Assembly (NCBI RefSeq): GCF_009765355.1
Contig: NZ_VTHK01000006.1
Span: 62,001-126,000, forward strand
Reading direction: 5' to 3'
Length of the DNA stretch: 64,000 nucleotides
DNA from: Amycolatopsis anabasis
GTDB lineage: Bacteria > Actinomycetota > Actinomycetes > Mycobacteriales > Pseudonocardiaceae
This document shows positions 43,437 through 51,220 of the stretch, piece after piece; position 1 is the stretch's first letter, and each line of letters begins with the position of its first letter. The notes under the pieces were generated by a model, which searched no databases, was not told where the DNA came from, and worked only from the letters and a program-made list of their open reading frames with translations. The position numbers and the translations under genes were made by a program.

Positions 43437-43474
43437 TTGCGCCGATTAGGTACTCAAGCAGGCAGGGAGTCGCA

Positions 43475-44803
43475 ATGGCGCGATGGACCGGCGGCATCGA
43501 TCGGGAACACCGCCGCGTCGTGCTCGCGGCGATGATCGGCACCACCATCGAGTGGTATGACTTCTTCATCTACGCGATCTGCGCCGGGCTCGTCTTCGCC
43601 ACCCAGTACTTCGCGGCGCTGGGCAAGGACGCCCTGATCCTGTCGTTCGCGACGATCGGGATCAGCTTCTTCTTCCGCCCGATCGGCGCGGTGATCGCCG
43701 GGCACCTCGGCGACCGGATCGGTCGCCGCGCCATGCTGATCCTGACGCTGCTGCTGATGGGCGTCTCCACGGTGCTGATCGGCCTGGTGCCCACCACCGC
43801 GGCCATCGGCGTGAGCGCGCCGGTCATCCTGGTCCTGCTCCGGATCCTGCAAGGACTTTCCGCCGGTGGGGAATGGGGCGGCGCGGCACTGCTCGCCGTG
43901 GAACACGCCCCGGCCGACCGCCGCGGGATCTACGGCGCGTTCCCGCAGATCGGCGTGCCGATCGGGCTGCTGCTGGCCAACGGCGTCCTCGCCCTGGTCG
44001 CCGCGTTCACCACCGCCGCGCAGTTCCTCGCCTGGGGCTGGCGGATCCCGTTCCTGCTCAGCGTCGCGCTGATCGTGGTCGGCATGCTCATCCGCAGCCG
44101 GGTCGCGGAAAGCCCGGTCTTCGAAGAGGTCCGCCGCGCCAAGGCCCGGTCGAGCATCCCGCTCGTCCCGCTGTTCCGCCACCACTGGCGGCTGGTCGTC
44201 GCCGGTGCGCTGCTGTTCGCCGCGAACAACGCCGTCGGGTACATGACCACCGGCGGGTATGTGCAGTCGTACGCGGTCAAGTCCCTGCACCTGGACCGGT
44301 CGACGGTCCTGATCGCGGTGATGATCTCCGCGGTGGCCTGGCTGGCCAGCACGCTGGCCGGTGGCTGGTTCGCCGACAAGTACGGCCGGATCCGCGTCTA
44401 CCAGGTCGGTTTCGTGCTCCAGCTGGCCTGGATGTTCCCGTTCTTCGCGCTGATCAACACCCGCGACGTCGGCCTGCTCGTGGTCGCGCTCGTGCTGTTC
44501 TCGGTCGGCCTCGGGTTCACCTACGGACCACAGGCCGCCCTGTACGCCGAACTTTTCCCGGCCCCGGTGCGGTACAGCGGGGCCGCCATCGCCTACGCCA
44601 TCGGCGCGGTGCTCGGTGGCGCATTCGCGCCGACCATCGCCGAGGCCTTGCAGTCGGGCACCGGGACGGTGTACTCCGTCGGCGCGTACCTCGCTGTGGT
44701 CACGCTCGTCGGCCTGGTCACGAGTTTCTTCGTACGGGATCACCCCGGCCGCGCGCTCGATCCGGGCGAGGCGAGCACTCAGCGCAACGCGGAGGCGGTG
44801 TGA
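43475..44803 (+). CDS. MHS-family (MFS) transporter, probable aromatic-acid importer
   Basis: 442 residues with 12 membrane helices. The metabolite:H+ symporter branch is shown by TIEWYDFFIYA in the first helix, the loop GHLGDRIGRRAMLILTLLLM, the RILQGLSAGGEWGGA motif and FADKYGRIRVY in the second half. ATG 43475 has AGGGAG 8 nt upstream. Divergence from the homoprotocatechuate operon and the shared operator motif argue for uptake of 4-hydroxyphenylacetate or a related acid. The phenol hydroxylase that would make homoprotocatechuate is not in the window. Confidence 0.9.
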   Translation: MARWTGGIDREHRRVVLAAMIGTTIEWYDFFIYAICAGLVFATQYFAALGKDALILSFATIGISFFFRPIGAVIAGHLGDRIGRRAMLILTLLLMGVSTVLIGLVPTTAAIGVSAPVILVLLRILQGLSAGGEWGGAALLAVEHAPADRRGIYGAFPQIGVPIGLLLANGVLALVAAFTTAAQFLAWGWRIPFLLSVALIVVGMLIRSRVAESPVFEEVRRAKARSSIPLVPLFRHHWRLVVAGALLFAANNAVGYMTTGGYVQSYAVKSLHLDRSTVLIAVMISAVAWLASTLAGGWFADKYGRIRVYQVGFVLQLAWMFPFFALINTRDVGLLVVALVLFSVGLGFTYGPQAALYAELFPAPVRYSGAAIAYAIGAVLGGAFAPTIAEALQSGTGTVYSVGAYLAVVTLVGLVTSFFVRDHPGRALDPGEASTQRNAEAV

Positions 44804-44806
44804 CCG

Positions 44807-44998
44807 ATGACCGTACCGGCCGCAAGAGAGAACGCGTCCTGGCTGGAGGCGACGGCCCGCGACGCCCACGACACGATCAACCGGCTGCACGTCGAGGCCT
44901 ACGCGGCGCTGGTCAACGCGGCCGAGCGGTACGCCGGGGAACTGGCCCGCCGGCGCACCCCGCCGCGCCACCCGCAGCCGCGGCGCGGCAGGCGCTAG
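44807..44998 (+). CDS. Small hypothetical protein following the transporter
   Basis: 63 residues, 3 bp after the transporter stop and so probably co-transcribed. It is helical (WLEATARDAHDTINRLHVEA, then YAALVNAAERYAGELARR) with a basic, proline-containing tail and no cysteine, signal peptide or membrane segment. It may be a small accessory of the catabolic unit. I do not recognise a family. Confidence 0.5.
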   Translation: MTVPAARENASWLEATARDAHDTINRLHVEAYAALVNAAERYAGELARRRTPPRHPQPRRGRR

Positions 44999-45008
44999 CT
45001 CACGAAGA

Positions 45009-45740
45009 TCACCGGACGGCGGCGGCGACGCCGTCCAGGATCAGCTCGAGCCCGAACGTGAACTCGTCGTCCGCCCCATCCGGCGGCGGGTCTTCGAACA
45101 CCCCGGAGGCGAACAGTTCGGCCGCTTCGGGAAAGCGGTCGGGGTCCACCAGCCGGGAGAGCGCGCGGCCGTAGTCCCGCTCGACGTCCGCCTGATCCTG
45201 CCCCTCCGCGCGGGCCGTGGCGAAATCCTGTGCCTGCAAGGAGTTCTGGCGGACGTACCCGCCGATCAGGCCGAGCACACCGAGTTTCTCCGCCCAGCCG
45301 AGGCCGGTGCCGCGCAGCACCCGCAGCGCGACCTCCATCCAGGCGACGTGGTGCGGCCCCGGCGGCGGGCCGGGCAGCGGGAGCCGGGCCAGCCACGGCC
45401 GCCGCCGGCAGACCTCCCACTGCGCCCGGGCCCATTCGCGCAGTCCCGCGCGCCACGAGGTCGCGCCGATCTCGGGCGGGTCGCCGAGCGCGGCGTCTCC
45501 CATCAGCACCAGCAGCTCGTCCTTGGACCCGACGTACCGGTACAGCGACATGCTGGTGAACCCCAGCGCCTTCGCGACCTTGGGCAGCGTCACGCCCGCG
45601 AGCCCGTCGCGGTCGGCCAGTGCGACGGCGGCGGCCACCACCCGTTCGACGTCGAGTTCGGCGGGCCGCCCCAGCCGCGCGGGCTCGGACCTCCCCCAGA
45701 GCCTGCGCAGTTCGGCGGGCACCACGTCCTCGCTGGTCAT
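45009..45740 (-). CDS. TetR-family regulator
   Basis: 243 residues. HTH about 28-72 (RVVAAAVALADRDGLAGVTL, then LGFTSMSLYRYVGSKDELL), followed by a TetR_C-type ligand domain with FTFGLELILDGV near the end, the same architecture as the TetR at 19585. It is divergent from a DUF2306 membrane-protein gene across 83 bp. That gap is A+T-rich and contains TAGTTT repeats (45786-45791 and 45800-45805) but no clean palindrome. Confidence 0.88.
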   Translation of the reverse strand: MTSEDVVPAELRRLWGRSEPARLGRPAELDVERVVAAAVALADRDGLAGVTLPKVAKALGFTSMSLYRYVGSKDELLVLMGDAALGDPPEIGATSWRAGLREWARAQWEVCRRRPWLARLPLPGPPPGPHHVAWMEVALRVLRGTGLGWAEKLGVLGLIGGYVRQNSLQAQDFATARAEGQDQADVERDYGRALSRLVDPDRFPEAAELFASGVFEDPPPDGADDEFTFGLELILDGVAAAVR

Positions 45741-45823
45741 TCGTCCCCTTCTCTCGCGTCCAGCCCATCATGGCGCACGGCGACTTAGTTTGCCTGATAT
45801 AGTTTCTCGCATAAACAAAGGGG

Positions 45824-46558
45824 ATGACGATGACACAGCTGAACCAGCCCGCGACCCGAGCCAAGTGGTTGATCGCCCTGTCGGTGTTCACCCTGGCCGC
45901 CCTCGGCTACCTGCTATCGGCCTACGTGCCGCCGGACATCGAGAACAGCCGGGTGGACGTGCACGGCGACCGGGTGCGCTATTGGCTGCTGGTCGGGCAC
46001 ATCGGATTCGGCGCGGTCGCCACGGCGGCCGGGCTGGCCCAGTTCTGGCCCGCGCTGCGGCGCAGGCGTCCCGCGCTCCACCGGTGGACGGGACGCGCGT
46101 ACTTCTTCGCCGGGATCTTCCCGTCGTCGATCCTGCTCATCCCGGTCGCGGCGATGAGCGAATCGGGCCTTTCCAACATGGCCGGGCTGTACGCGCAGAC
46201 CGTGTTGTGGGTGTGGACCGGCGTCGCCGGGCTGCGCGCCGCACGGGCCCGCCGCTACGCCGACCACCGCGAGTGGATGATCCGCAACTACGCGGTGACC
46301 CTGGCCGCGCTGACCTCCCGGCTGTGGGGCGGCGCCATGGCGCTGATCGTCTTCGCGCAGGCCGATTCCCGGACGTACCAGGGAAACACGGTCGCGATGA
46401 TCCACGACATCGCCAGCTCCGGGCTGTGGCTCAGCCTGCTGTTCAACCTGATCGCCGTCGAGGTCCACCTCCAGCGCCGGAAGTCCGGGGCCGGGGAGCC
46501 CGCTCCCGCCGGAAGTGGTCGTCGACGGCGCCCCAGCCGGGCATCGTCGCCGGTATGA
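45824..46558 (+). CDS. DUF2306-like membrane protein
   Basis: 244 residues (an alternative ATG is two codons in). Six or seven helices are visible; the core has GHIGFGAVATAAGLAQFWPA, LRRRRPALHRWTGRAYFFAG and YADHREWMIRNYAVTLAALT, the HRxxGRxY and HxxWMIRxY patterns of DUF2306 proteins. Function in this family is unknown, although the conserved histidines recall haem or quinone proteins. The last 20 residues are basic low complexity. The divergent TetR regulator probably controls it. Confidence 0.8.
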   Translation: MTMTQLNQPATRAKWLIALSVFTLAALGYLLSAYVPPDIENSRVDVHGDRVRYWLLVGHIGFGAVATAAGLAQFWPALRRRRPALHRWTGRAYFFAGIFPSSILLIPVAAMSESGLSNMAGLYAQTVLWVWTGVAGLRAARARRYADHREWMIRNYAVTLAALTSRLWGGAMALIVFAQADSRTYQGNTVAMIHDIASSGLWLSLLFNLIAVEVHLQRRKSGAGEPAPAGSGRRRRPSRASSPV

Positions 46559-46578
46559 CCACGCGTGCCCTGGTCGCA

Positions 46579-46841
46579 CGAGTTCCACACTCAGGCACGC
46601 GAACTACACACTCAGGTAAGCGAACTACACACTCAGGTAAGCGAACTTCACGTTCGGGCAAGCGAACCGCACACGCGGAACCGCACCCCGCGACGGCGTC
46701 GGCGCCCAGGGGTCGCCGCGATCCGGGGCCGTCTCTCTGCCCAAGTGCGCAGTTCGCGGTCCCCAACGTGCAACTCGCGTCCCCGAACGTGCAACTCGCG
46801 TACCTGAGTGTGCAACTCGCGTGCAGGAACGGGGGACTCGC
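46579..46841. repeat. Modular 21-22-bp repeat array, locus 2 (two arms in opposite orientation)
   Basis: 46579-46668 holds at least four units of the form GAACTACACACTCAGGTAAGC. 46747-46841 holds at least four units in the opposite orientation (GTGCAACTCGCGTCCCCGAAC, CCTGAGTGTGCAACTCGC, GGAACGGGGGACTCGC). A spacer of about 80 bp separates the arms, so they could fold on each other. The array fills the gap between the DUF2306 gene and the LLM oxidoreductase gene; no gene is supported within it. Confidence 0.7.
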
Positions 46842-46844
46842 GGG

Positions 46845-47834
46845 TCAGTCGGCGAGGGCGGGGGTGACCTTCCGGGTGAACAGGTCGATTCCGGATCGGT
46901 CGTAGGCGGCTTCGGCGAAGTAGAGGATCGCGTAGGTCATCCCGAGTCCGCGCAGTTCGGTGAGCCGTTCGGCGATCTGCTCGGGGGTGCCGACCAGCGG
47001 GCCGGTCGAGAAGTTCCGGTACGCCTGCTCGAGCACCTCGGCCGGGACGTGCGGTTCGTAGTGCGAGCGGATCCACTCGAGCCGGTCCCGCACGTCCCGT
47101 TCGGTCTCGCCGATCACGACGTTGTAGTTGGCCGACCGCACGATCGCGTCGAAATCGGTGCCCAGGTCGGCGCAGTGCCCGGCCAGCACCTCCGATTTGT
47201 GCTTGAAGTCCGCGGGCGTCCCGGCGAAGTTCGTGTAGTTCGCGTACCGGGCGGCGATCCGCAGCGTCTTCTTCTCGCCGCTCCCGGCGATCCACAGTGG
47301 AATCCCGCCGTCCTGCAACGGCAGGGGACGCAGGATCGCGCCGTCGACCTGGTAGTGCTTCCCGTCCAGGCTTGCCCGGCCCTCGGCCCACAACTGGCGC
47401 ATGATCCGTACGCCCTCGTCCAGCCGCCCGAGCCGCTCACCGGCGGACGGGAAGCCGTAGCCGTAGGCGCGCCATTCGTGTTCGTACCATCCGGCGCCGA
47501 TGCCCATCTCGACCCGGCCGCCGGAGATCACGTCCGTGGTCGCCGCGACCTTCGCCAGGTAGGCCGGGTTGCGGTAACTCATGCAGGTGCACATCTGCCC
47601 GAGCCGCACCCGGCTGGTCGCGGCGGCGAACGCGGCCATCAGCGACCACGCCTCGTGCACGGCCTCGTCGGTGGGCACGGGCACGGTGTGGAAGTGGTCG
47701 TAGACCCAGATCGACTCGAACGGGCCCGCCTCCGCGACCCGGGCGAGCCCGAGCATGGTGTTCCAGTGCTCGGCGGGATCGATGCCGGTCAGATCCAGAC
47801 GCCACCCCTGGGGCACGAACAGTCCGAAGCGCAT
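46845..47834 (-). CDS. LLM-class F420-type oxidoreductase
   Basis: 329 residues from ATG 47834 (a GTG two codons earlier is possible). A luciferase-like TIM barrel: FGLFVPQGW at the start, WVYDHFHTVP, LGQMCTCMSYRNPAYLAK, DVISGGRVEMGIGAGWYEHEWRAYG and LWIAGSGEKKTL. The GIGAGWYExE segment is typical of F420-using members in actinomycetes. Substrate unknown. A second, more distant relative is at 53870-54706. The gene's 3' end touches a repeat array. Confidence 0.88.
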   Translation of the reverse strand: MRFGLFVPQGWRLDLTGIDPAEHWNTMLGLARVAEAGPFESIWVYDHFHTVPVPTDEAVHEAWSLMAAFAAATSRVRLGQMCTCMSYRNPAYLAKVAATTDVISGGRVEMGIGAGWYEHEWRAYGYGFPSAGERLGRLDEGVRIMRQLWAEGRASLDGKHYQVDGAILRPLPLQDGGIPLWIAGSGEKKTLRIAARYANYTNFAGTPADFKHKSEVLAGHCADLGTDFDAIVRSANYNVVIGETERDVRDRLEWIRSHYEPHVPAEVLEQAYRNFSTGPLVGTPEQIAERLTELRGLGMTYAILYFAEAAYDRSGIDLFTRKVTPALAD

Positions 47835-47871
47835 GATCACACCTTAACCGCGAAGATGCCGCGCGTGCGGG

Positions 47872-49437
47872 TCAAGCCGTTTCGCAGGCGACCGCCGGTT
47901 CGGGCTCGGGCGCCGGTTCGCCGGTGGGACGGATGTTCCGCAGCAGGGTCGCCGCGAGCACGGCCACCCCCGCCACGATGACCGCGCTGACCGCCACCGT
48001 CACCTGCATGCCGCTGGTGAACGCCTCCCGCGCCGCGGTGAGCAGATCCGGGCCCAGCGGGGCCGGGAGTTGCCCGCCCACGGCGACCGCGCCGCCGAGG
48101 GTGTCCCGGGCCGCTTCGGCCGCCTCCGGCGGGATGCCCGCGGGCAGCGTGCCTTCCGCCTGGCCCCGGTACACGGCCGTGCCGATGCTGCCGAGGACCG
48201 CGATCCCGACGGCCATGCCGAATTCGGCGCCGGTCTCGGTGATCGCCGAGGCCGCCCCGGCCCGCTCGGGTGGCGCGGTCGCCATGATCAGGTCGGTGGT
48301 GAGGGTGAACGCCGGTCCGACGCCGAGCGAGATGACGGTGAATCCGGCGACCACGATCGGCAGCCCGATCTCCCCGTCGGCCTGGGTGATCAGGACCAGG
48401 CCCAGCGCCGCGAGGGCCAGCCCGCCGCCCATCAGGTAGGCGTGCCGGACGTACCGCACGATCACCGGCGCGAGGTTGACCCCGAGGATCGCTCCCACGG
48501 TGGAGGGCAGCATCCACAACCCGGCTTCCAGCGGGGAAAGGCCGAGCACCAGTTGCAGGAACTGCCCGACGAAGAACTGCGCCCCGCCCATCGCGAAGAT
48601 CGCCAGCGTCTGGGTGGCCAGCGAGGCGTTGAACGACCGGTTCCGCAGGAGCTTCAGGTCGATCATCGGATCCGCGAGCGTGCGCTGCCGCCGCAGGAAC
48701 ACCACGCCGACCGCCAGCCCGGCCACGATCGTCACCGCAGGCACCCAGCCCGCCCCGTGTTCGGCCAGGTCCTTGAGCCCGTAGATCACCGGCAGCACGG
48801 TGGCCAGGGACAGCACCGCGCTGGCGAGGTCCAACCGGCCCGCGTTCGGATCGCGGTGCTCGGGCAGCAGGAACGGCCCCGCGACCAGCAGCAGCACCAT
48901 CACCGGGGCGTTGATCAGGAACACCGATCCCCACCAGAAGTTCTCCAGCAGCAGCCCGCCGACCAGCGGACCGATCGCCATGCCGACGGTGAAGCCGGTC
49001 ATCCAGACCCCGATGGCGAACGTCCGCTGCCCCGGATCGGTGAACATGTTGCGGATCAGGGCCATGGTGGACGGCATCAGGGTCGCCCCGGCGATCCCGA
49101 GCAGCGCGCGGGTGGCGATCAGCGTTTCCGCGTTCCCCGCGAACGCGGCGAGGACCGACGCGACGCCGAACGCGGCGGCGCCGATCAGCAGCAGTTTCCG
49201 GCGCCCGATGCGATCGCCCAGGGTGCCCATGGTGACCAGCGATCCGGCGATCAGGAAGCCGTAGATGTCCAGGATCCACAGCAGCTGGGAGCCGCCGGGT
49301 TTGAGGTCTTCGCTGAGGTACGGCACCGCGAGGTGCAGCACCGTCATGTCCATCGAGATCAGCAGGGTGGGCAGGGCGAGCACGGCGAGCCCGATCCACT
49401 CCCGCCGCCCCGCGCGGAGCGAGGTGTCCGTAGTCAT
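47872..49437 (-). CDS. DHA2-family drug exporter (MFS, 14 helices)
   Basis: 521 residues with 14 hydrophobic segments. Motif A is GTLGDRIGRRKLLL, motif C is GFTVGMAIGPLVGG and motif D1 is SMDMTVLHLAVP, as in EmrB/SmvA-like proton-driven exporters. The tail is Pro/Glu-rich and cytoplasmic. A MarR regulator is divergent across 196 bp with a long inverted repeat near its start, the standard layout for an inducible multidrug pump. The substrate is not predictable. Confidence 0.93.
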   Translation of the reverse strand: MTTDTSLRAGRREWIGLAVLALPTLLISMDMTVLHLAVPYLSEDLKPGGSQLLWILDIYGFLIAGSLVTMGTLGDRIGRRKLLLIGAAAFGVASVLAAFAGNAETLIATRALLGIAGATLMPSTMALIRNMFTDPGQRTFAIGVWMTGFTVGMAIGPLVGGLLLENFWWGSVFLINAPVMVLLLVAGPFLLPEHRDPNAGRLDLASAVLSLATVLPVIYGLKDLAEHGAGWVPAVTIVAGLAVGVVFLRRQRTLADPMIDLKLLRNRSFNASLATQTLAIFAMGGAQFFVGQFLQLVLGLSPLEAGLWMLPSTVGAILGVNLAPVIVRYVRHAYLMGGGLALAALGLVLITQADGEIGLPIVVAGFTVISLGVGPAFTLTTDLIMATAPPERAGAASAITETGAEFGMAVGIAVLGSIGTAVYRGQAEGTLPAGIPPEAAEAARDTLGGAVAVGGQLPAPLGPDLLTAAREAFTSGMQVTVAVSAVIVAGVAVLAATLLRNIRPTGEPAPEPEPAVACETA

Positions 49438-49595
49438 GAGAAACCCCCAGAAGCCGACGTCTGTTCTGTCCGTTATAACCGGAACGGTAAGACCTCGACC
49501 ATGGTTGAGGTCAAGGTCGCCGACCTGAGGGCGCGGTCACACCAAGGGGGTGTCCACAGTAGACATTGCCCGGAACCGGGCGAGCGCGGCTACGC

Positions 49596-49627
49596 TGCAC
49601 TCCGAGGTTCATACCATACGGAGTGCA
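49596..49627. promoter_or_regulatory. Nested inverted repeat before the MarR gene
   Basis: TGCACTCCG (49596-49604) and CGGAGTGCA (49619-49627) are perfect 9-bp arms around a 14-bp spacer, which itself holds GGT-TCAT-ACC (49606-49615). The repeat ends 6 bp before ATG 49634. It may be the MarR operator, or a leader hairpin that would also sequester the ribosome site ACGGAG. Confidence 0.55.
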
Positions 49628-49633
49628 TATCGC

Positions 49634-50122
49634 ATGAGTTCCACATCTTCCGGGGACGCGCGGCGCCGCAGGCGGCTGACCACCGAGATCAAGCAGTCGC
49701 TGCGCGCGCTGAGCAACCAGTTGTCGCTGCTCAACCACCAGGTCGGCGCCCGCCTCGACCTCAAGGACGTCGACCTCGACTGCCTCGACCTGATCGATCG
49801 CCACGGCCCGCTCAGCCCGAGCGCCCTGGCCCGGCGCGCCGGGCTGCACCCGGCCACGGTGACCGGCATCCTCGACCGGCTCCAGCGCGGCGGCTGGATC
49901 ACCCGCGAACGCGACCCCGGCGCGACCGACCGCCGCGCGGTCTCCGTGCGGGCGCTGCGCGAACGCAACGCGGAACTGTTCCGGCTCTACGCGGGAATGA
50001 ACAGTTCGATGGACGAGATCTGCGCCGGATACGCCGACGCCGAACTCGAACTGCTCGCCGACTTCCTGCGCCGCAGCACCACGGCGGGGCAGGACGCCAC
50101 CACCGAACTGGCCGGTGGCTGA
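49634..50122 (+). CDS. MarR-family regulator
   Basis: 162 residues from ATG 49634; an upstream in-frame codon at 49550 would run through the nested palindrome and is rejected. The winged HTH (about 55-110; LSPSALARRAGLHPATVTGI, wing RERDPGATDRRAVSV) is flanked by dimer helices. It is divergent from the DHA2 exporter gene, which it probably represses until a drug-like ligand binds. A perfect 17-bp hairpin follows. Confidence 0.9.
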   Translation: MSSTSSGDARRRRRLTTEIKQSLRALSNQLSLLNHQVGARLDLKDVDLDCLDLIDRHGPLSPSALARRAGLHPATVTGILDRLQRGGWITRERDPGATDRRAVSVRALRERNAELFRLYAGMNSSMDEICAGYADAELELLADFLRRSTTAGQDATTELAGG

Positions 50123-50149
50123 ACGGGGCCCGGCAAGAACGGCACCTCG

Positions 50150-50199
50150 AGGCGGCTCACGACACGACCCCCTGTCGATCCACGTGTCGTGAGCCGCCT
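50150..50199. terminator. Perfect 17-bp stem bidirectional terminator
   Basis: Arms 50150-50166 (AGGCGGCTCACGACACG) and 50183-50199 pair without mismatch around a 16-nt loop. The hairpin lies in the 101-bp gap between the converging MarR and beta-helix genes. The CTCACGA segment is shared with the double-hairpin repeat family at 21863 and 59804. Confidence 0.75.
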
Positions 50200-50223
50200 G
50201 AAGGACGGATCAGCCGGAGGTCC

Positions 50224-51114
50224 TCACGGCCGACCGCCGGGTTCGGGCCCCTGGTAACCCTTCCGGGAAGACTCGTCGATGCCGACCTCGTAGCGAATTC
50301 CCGGGCTCACCTTGTTACCACCGACGCGGGCGTCGGTCGAATGAATTGCCAGCCCGATCGCCTTGGTGGGCGACGCCGCGAATTCGTTTCCGGTGATCGT
50401 GGCGAACTGGATGTCCTCGAACATCAGCGCCTGGCTCCCGCGCAGGGTCTCGAAATAGTTGTTCCGGATGGTGAAGTGGTGTGAATGGCCCTTGCCGTCG
50501 CCCTCACCGTCGTTCGGGCCCTCGGCCATCAGGCCCATGTTGTCGACCTTCTCGCACCGGTTGCCCTCGATGAGGATGTCCTGGCTGGGCGGGGTGTCGC
50601 TGGCGAACGTCTGCATGCAGTCGGCGTGCCCGTAACGATTGCTGGTGCCGCGGACCGTGTTGCCGAGGATCTTGATGCCGTTGCCGAAGAACCGGATGCC
50701 GTCGCCGTCGCCGTTCACCGGTGTGGTGATCCTGTTGTCCCGCAAGGTGATGTTGTTGCCGGTCGCCTCGATTCCCGGCGCCTGCGGCCGGTTCAGGGTG
50801 AAGTTCACGACGATCACGTTGTCGGCCTCGATCGTGACGCCGTCGGCGTCGACGCCGGTGCCGTCGTAGGTGATCGGTTTGTCCGGGGTCCCGCCCTTGT
50901 CGATCGTCACCCGGCTCCGGGCCGGCCCCGCGGCGAAGCACACGACGTCGCCCGGCCGGGCCTGCCGCGGTTGCTCCTGGCTGGTGACGCGCAGGCCGCA
51001 CGTCGAGCCGGACGGTTCGGCGGCGTACGCGGAACCGGCCACCAGCGCTGCCGCCGCCAGGATTCCGGCCAGGGACAAGCTCATCATCGGTCGCGCACTC
51101 GGCGTGGTTGTCAT
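50224..51114 (-). CDS. Secreted right-handed beta-helix protein
   Basis: 296 residues from ATG 51114. A Sec signal peptide (SLAGILAAAALVAGSAYA, cleavage near 33) is followed by a short Cys-containing segment (CGLRVTSQEQPRQARPGDVV) and then parallel beta-helix rungs with repeated N-x-I turns (NVIVVNF, NNITLRDNRI, NGIKILGNTV, DILIEGNRC, HHFTIRNNYF). This is the architecture of pectate lyases and other polysaccharide-active or surface proteins. Classical lyase catalytic residues cannot be confirmed by eye. Confidence 0.82.
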   Translation of the reverse strand: MTTTPSARPMMSLSLAGILAAAALVAGSAYAAEPSGSTCGLRVTSQEQPRQARPGDVVCFAAGPARSRVTIDKGGTPDKPITYDGTGVDADGVTIEADNVIVVNFTLNRPQAPGIEATGNNITLRDNRITTPVNGDGDGIRFFGNGIKILGNTVRGTSNRYGHADCMQTFASDTPPSQDILIEGNRCEKVDNMGLMAEGPNDGEGDGKGHSHHFTIRNNYFETLRGSQALMFEDIQFATITGNEFAASPTKAIGLAIHSTDARVGGNKVSPGIRYEVGIDESSRKGYQGPEPGGRP

Positions 51115-51220
51115 ATCGAGCAAGTTAGGCGGGCCGACGGGGACCGGTCCCGCCACCCGATCGGGTTCTGTCCCCCGCCACCGGAGGACGCCTACGCTGA
51201 ATCGCCCCTCCCTGTAGGCG

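Noticed and set aside
46579-46841. CRISPR array or small coding gene
   Set aside because: The same short modular repeat explains the open frames crossing this region in several phases; there is no ribosome site or spacer structure.
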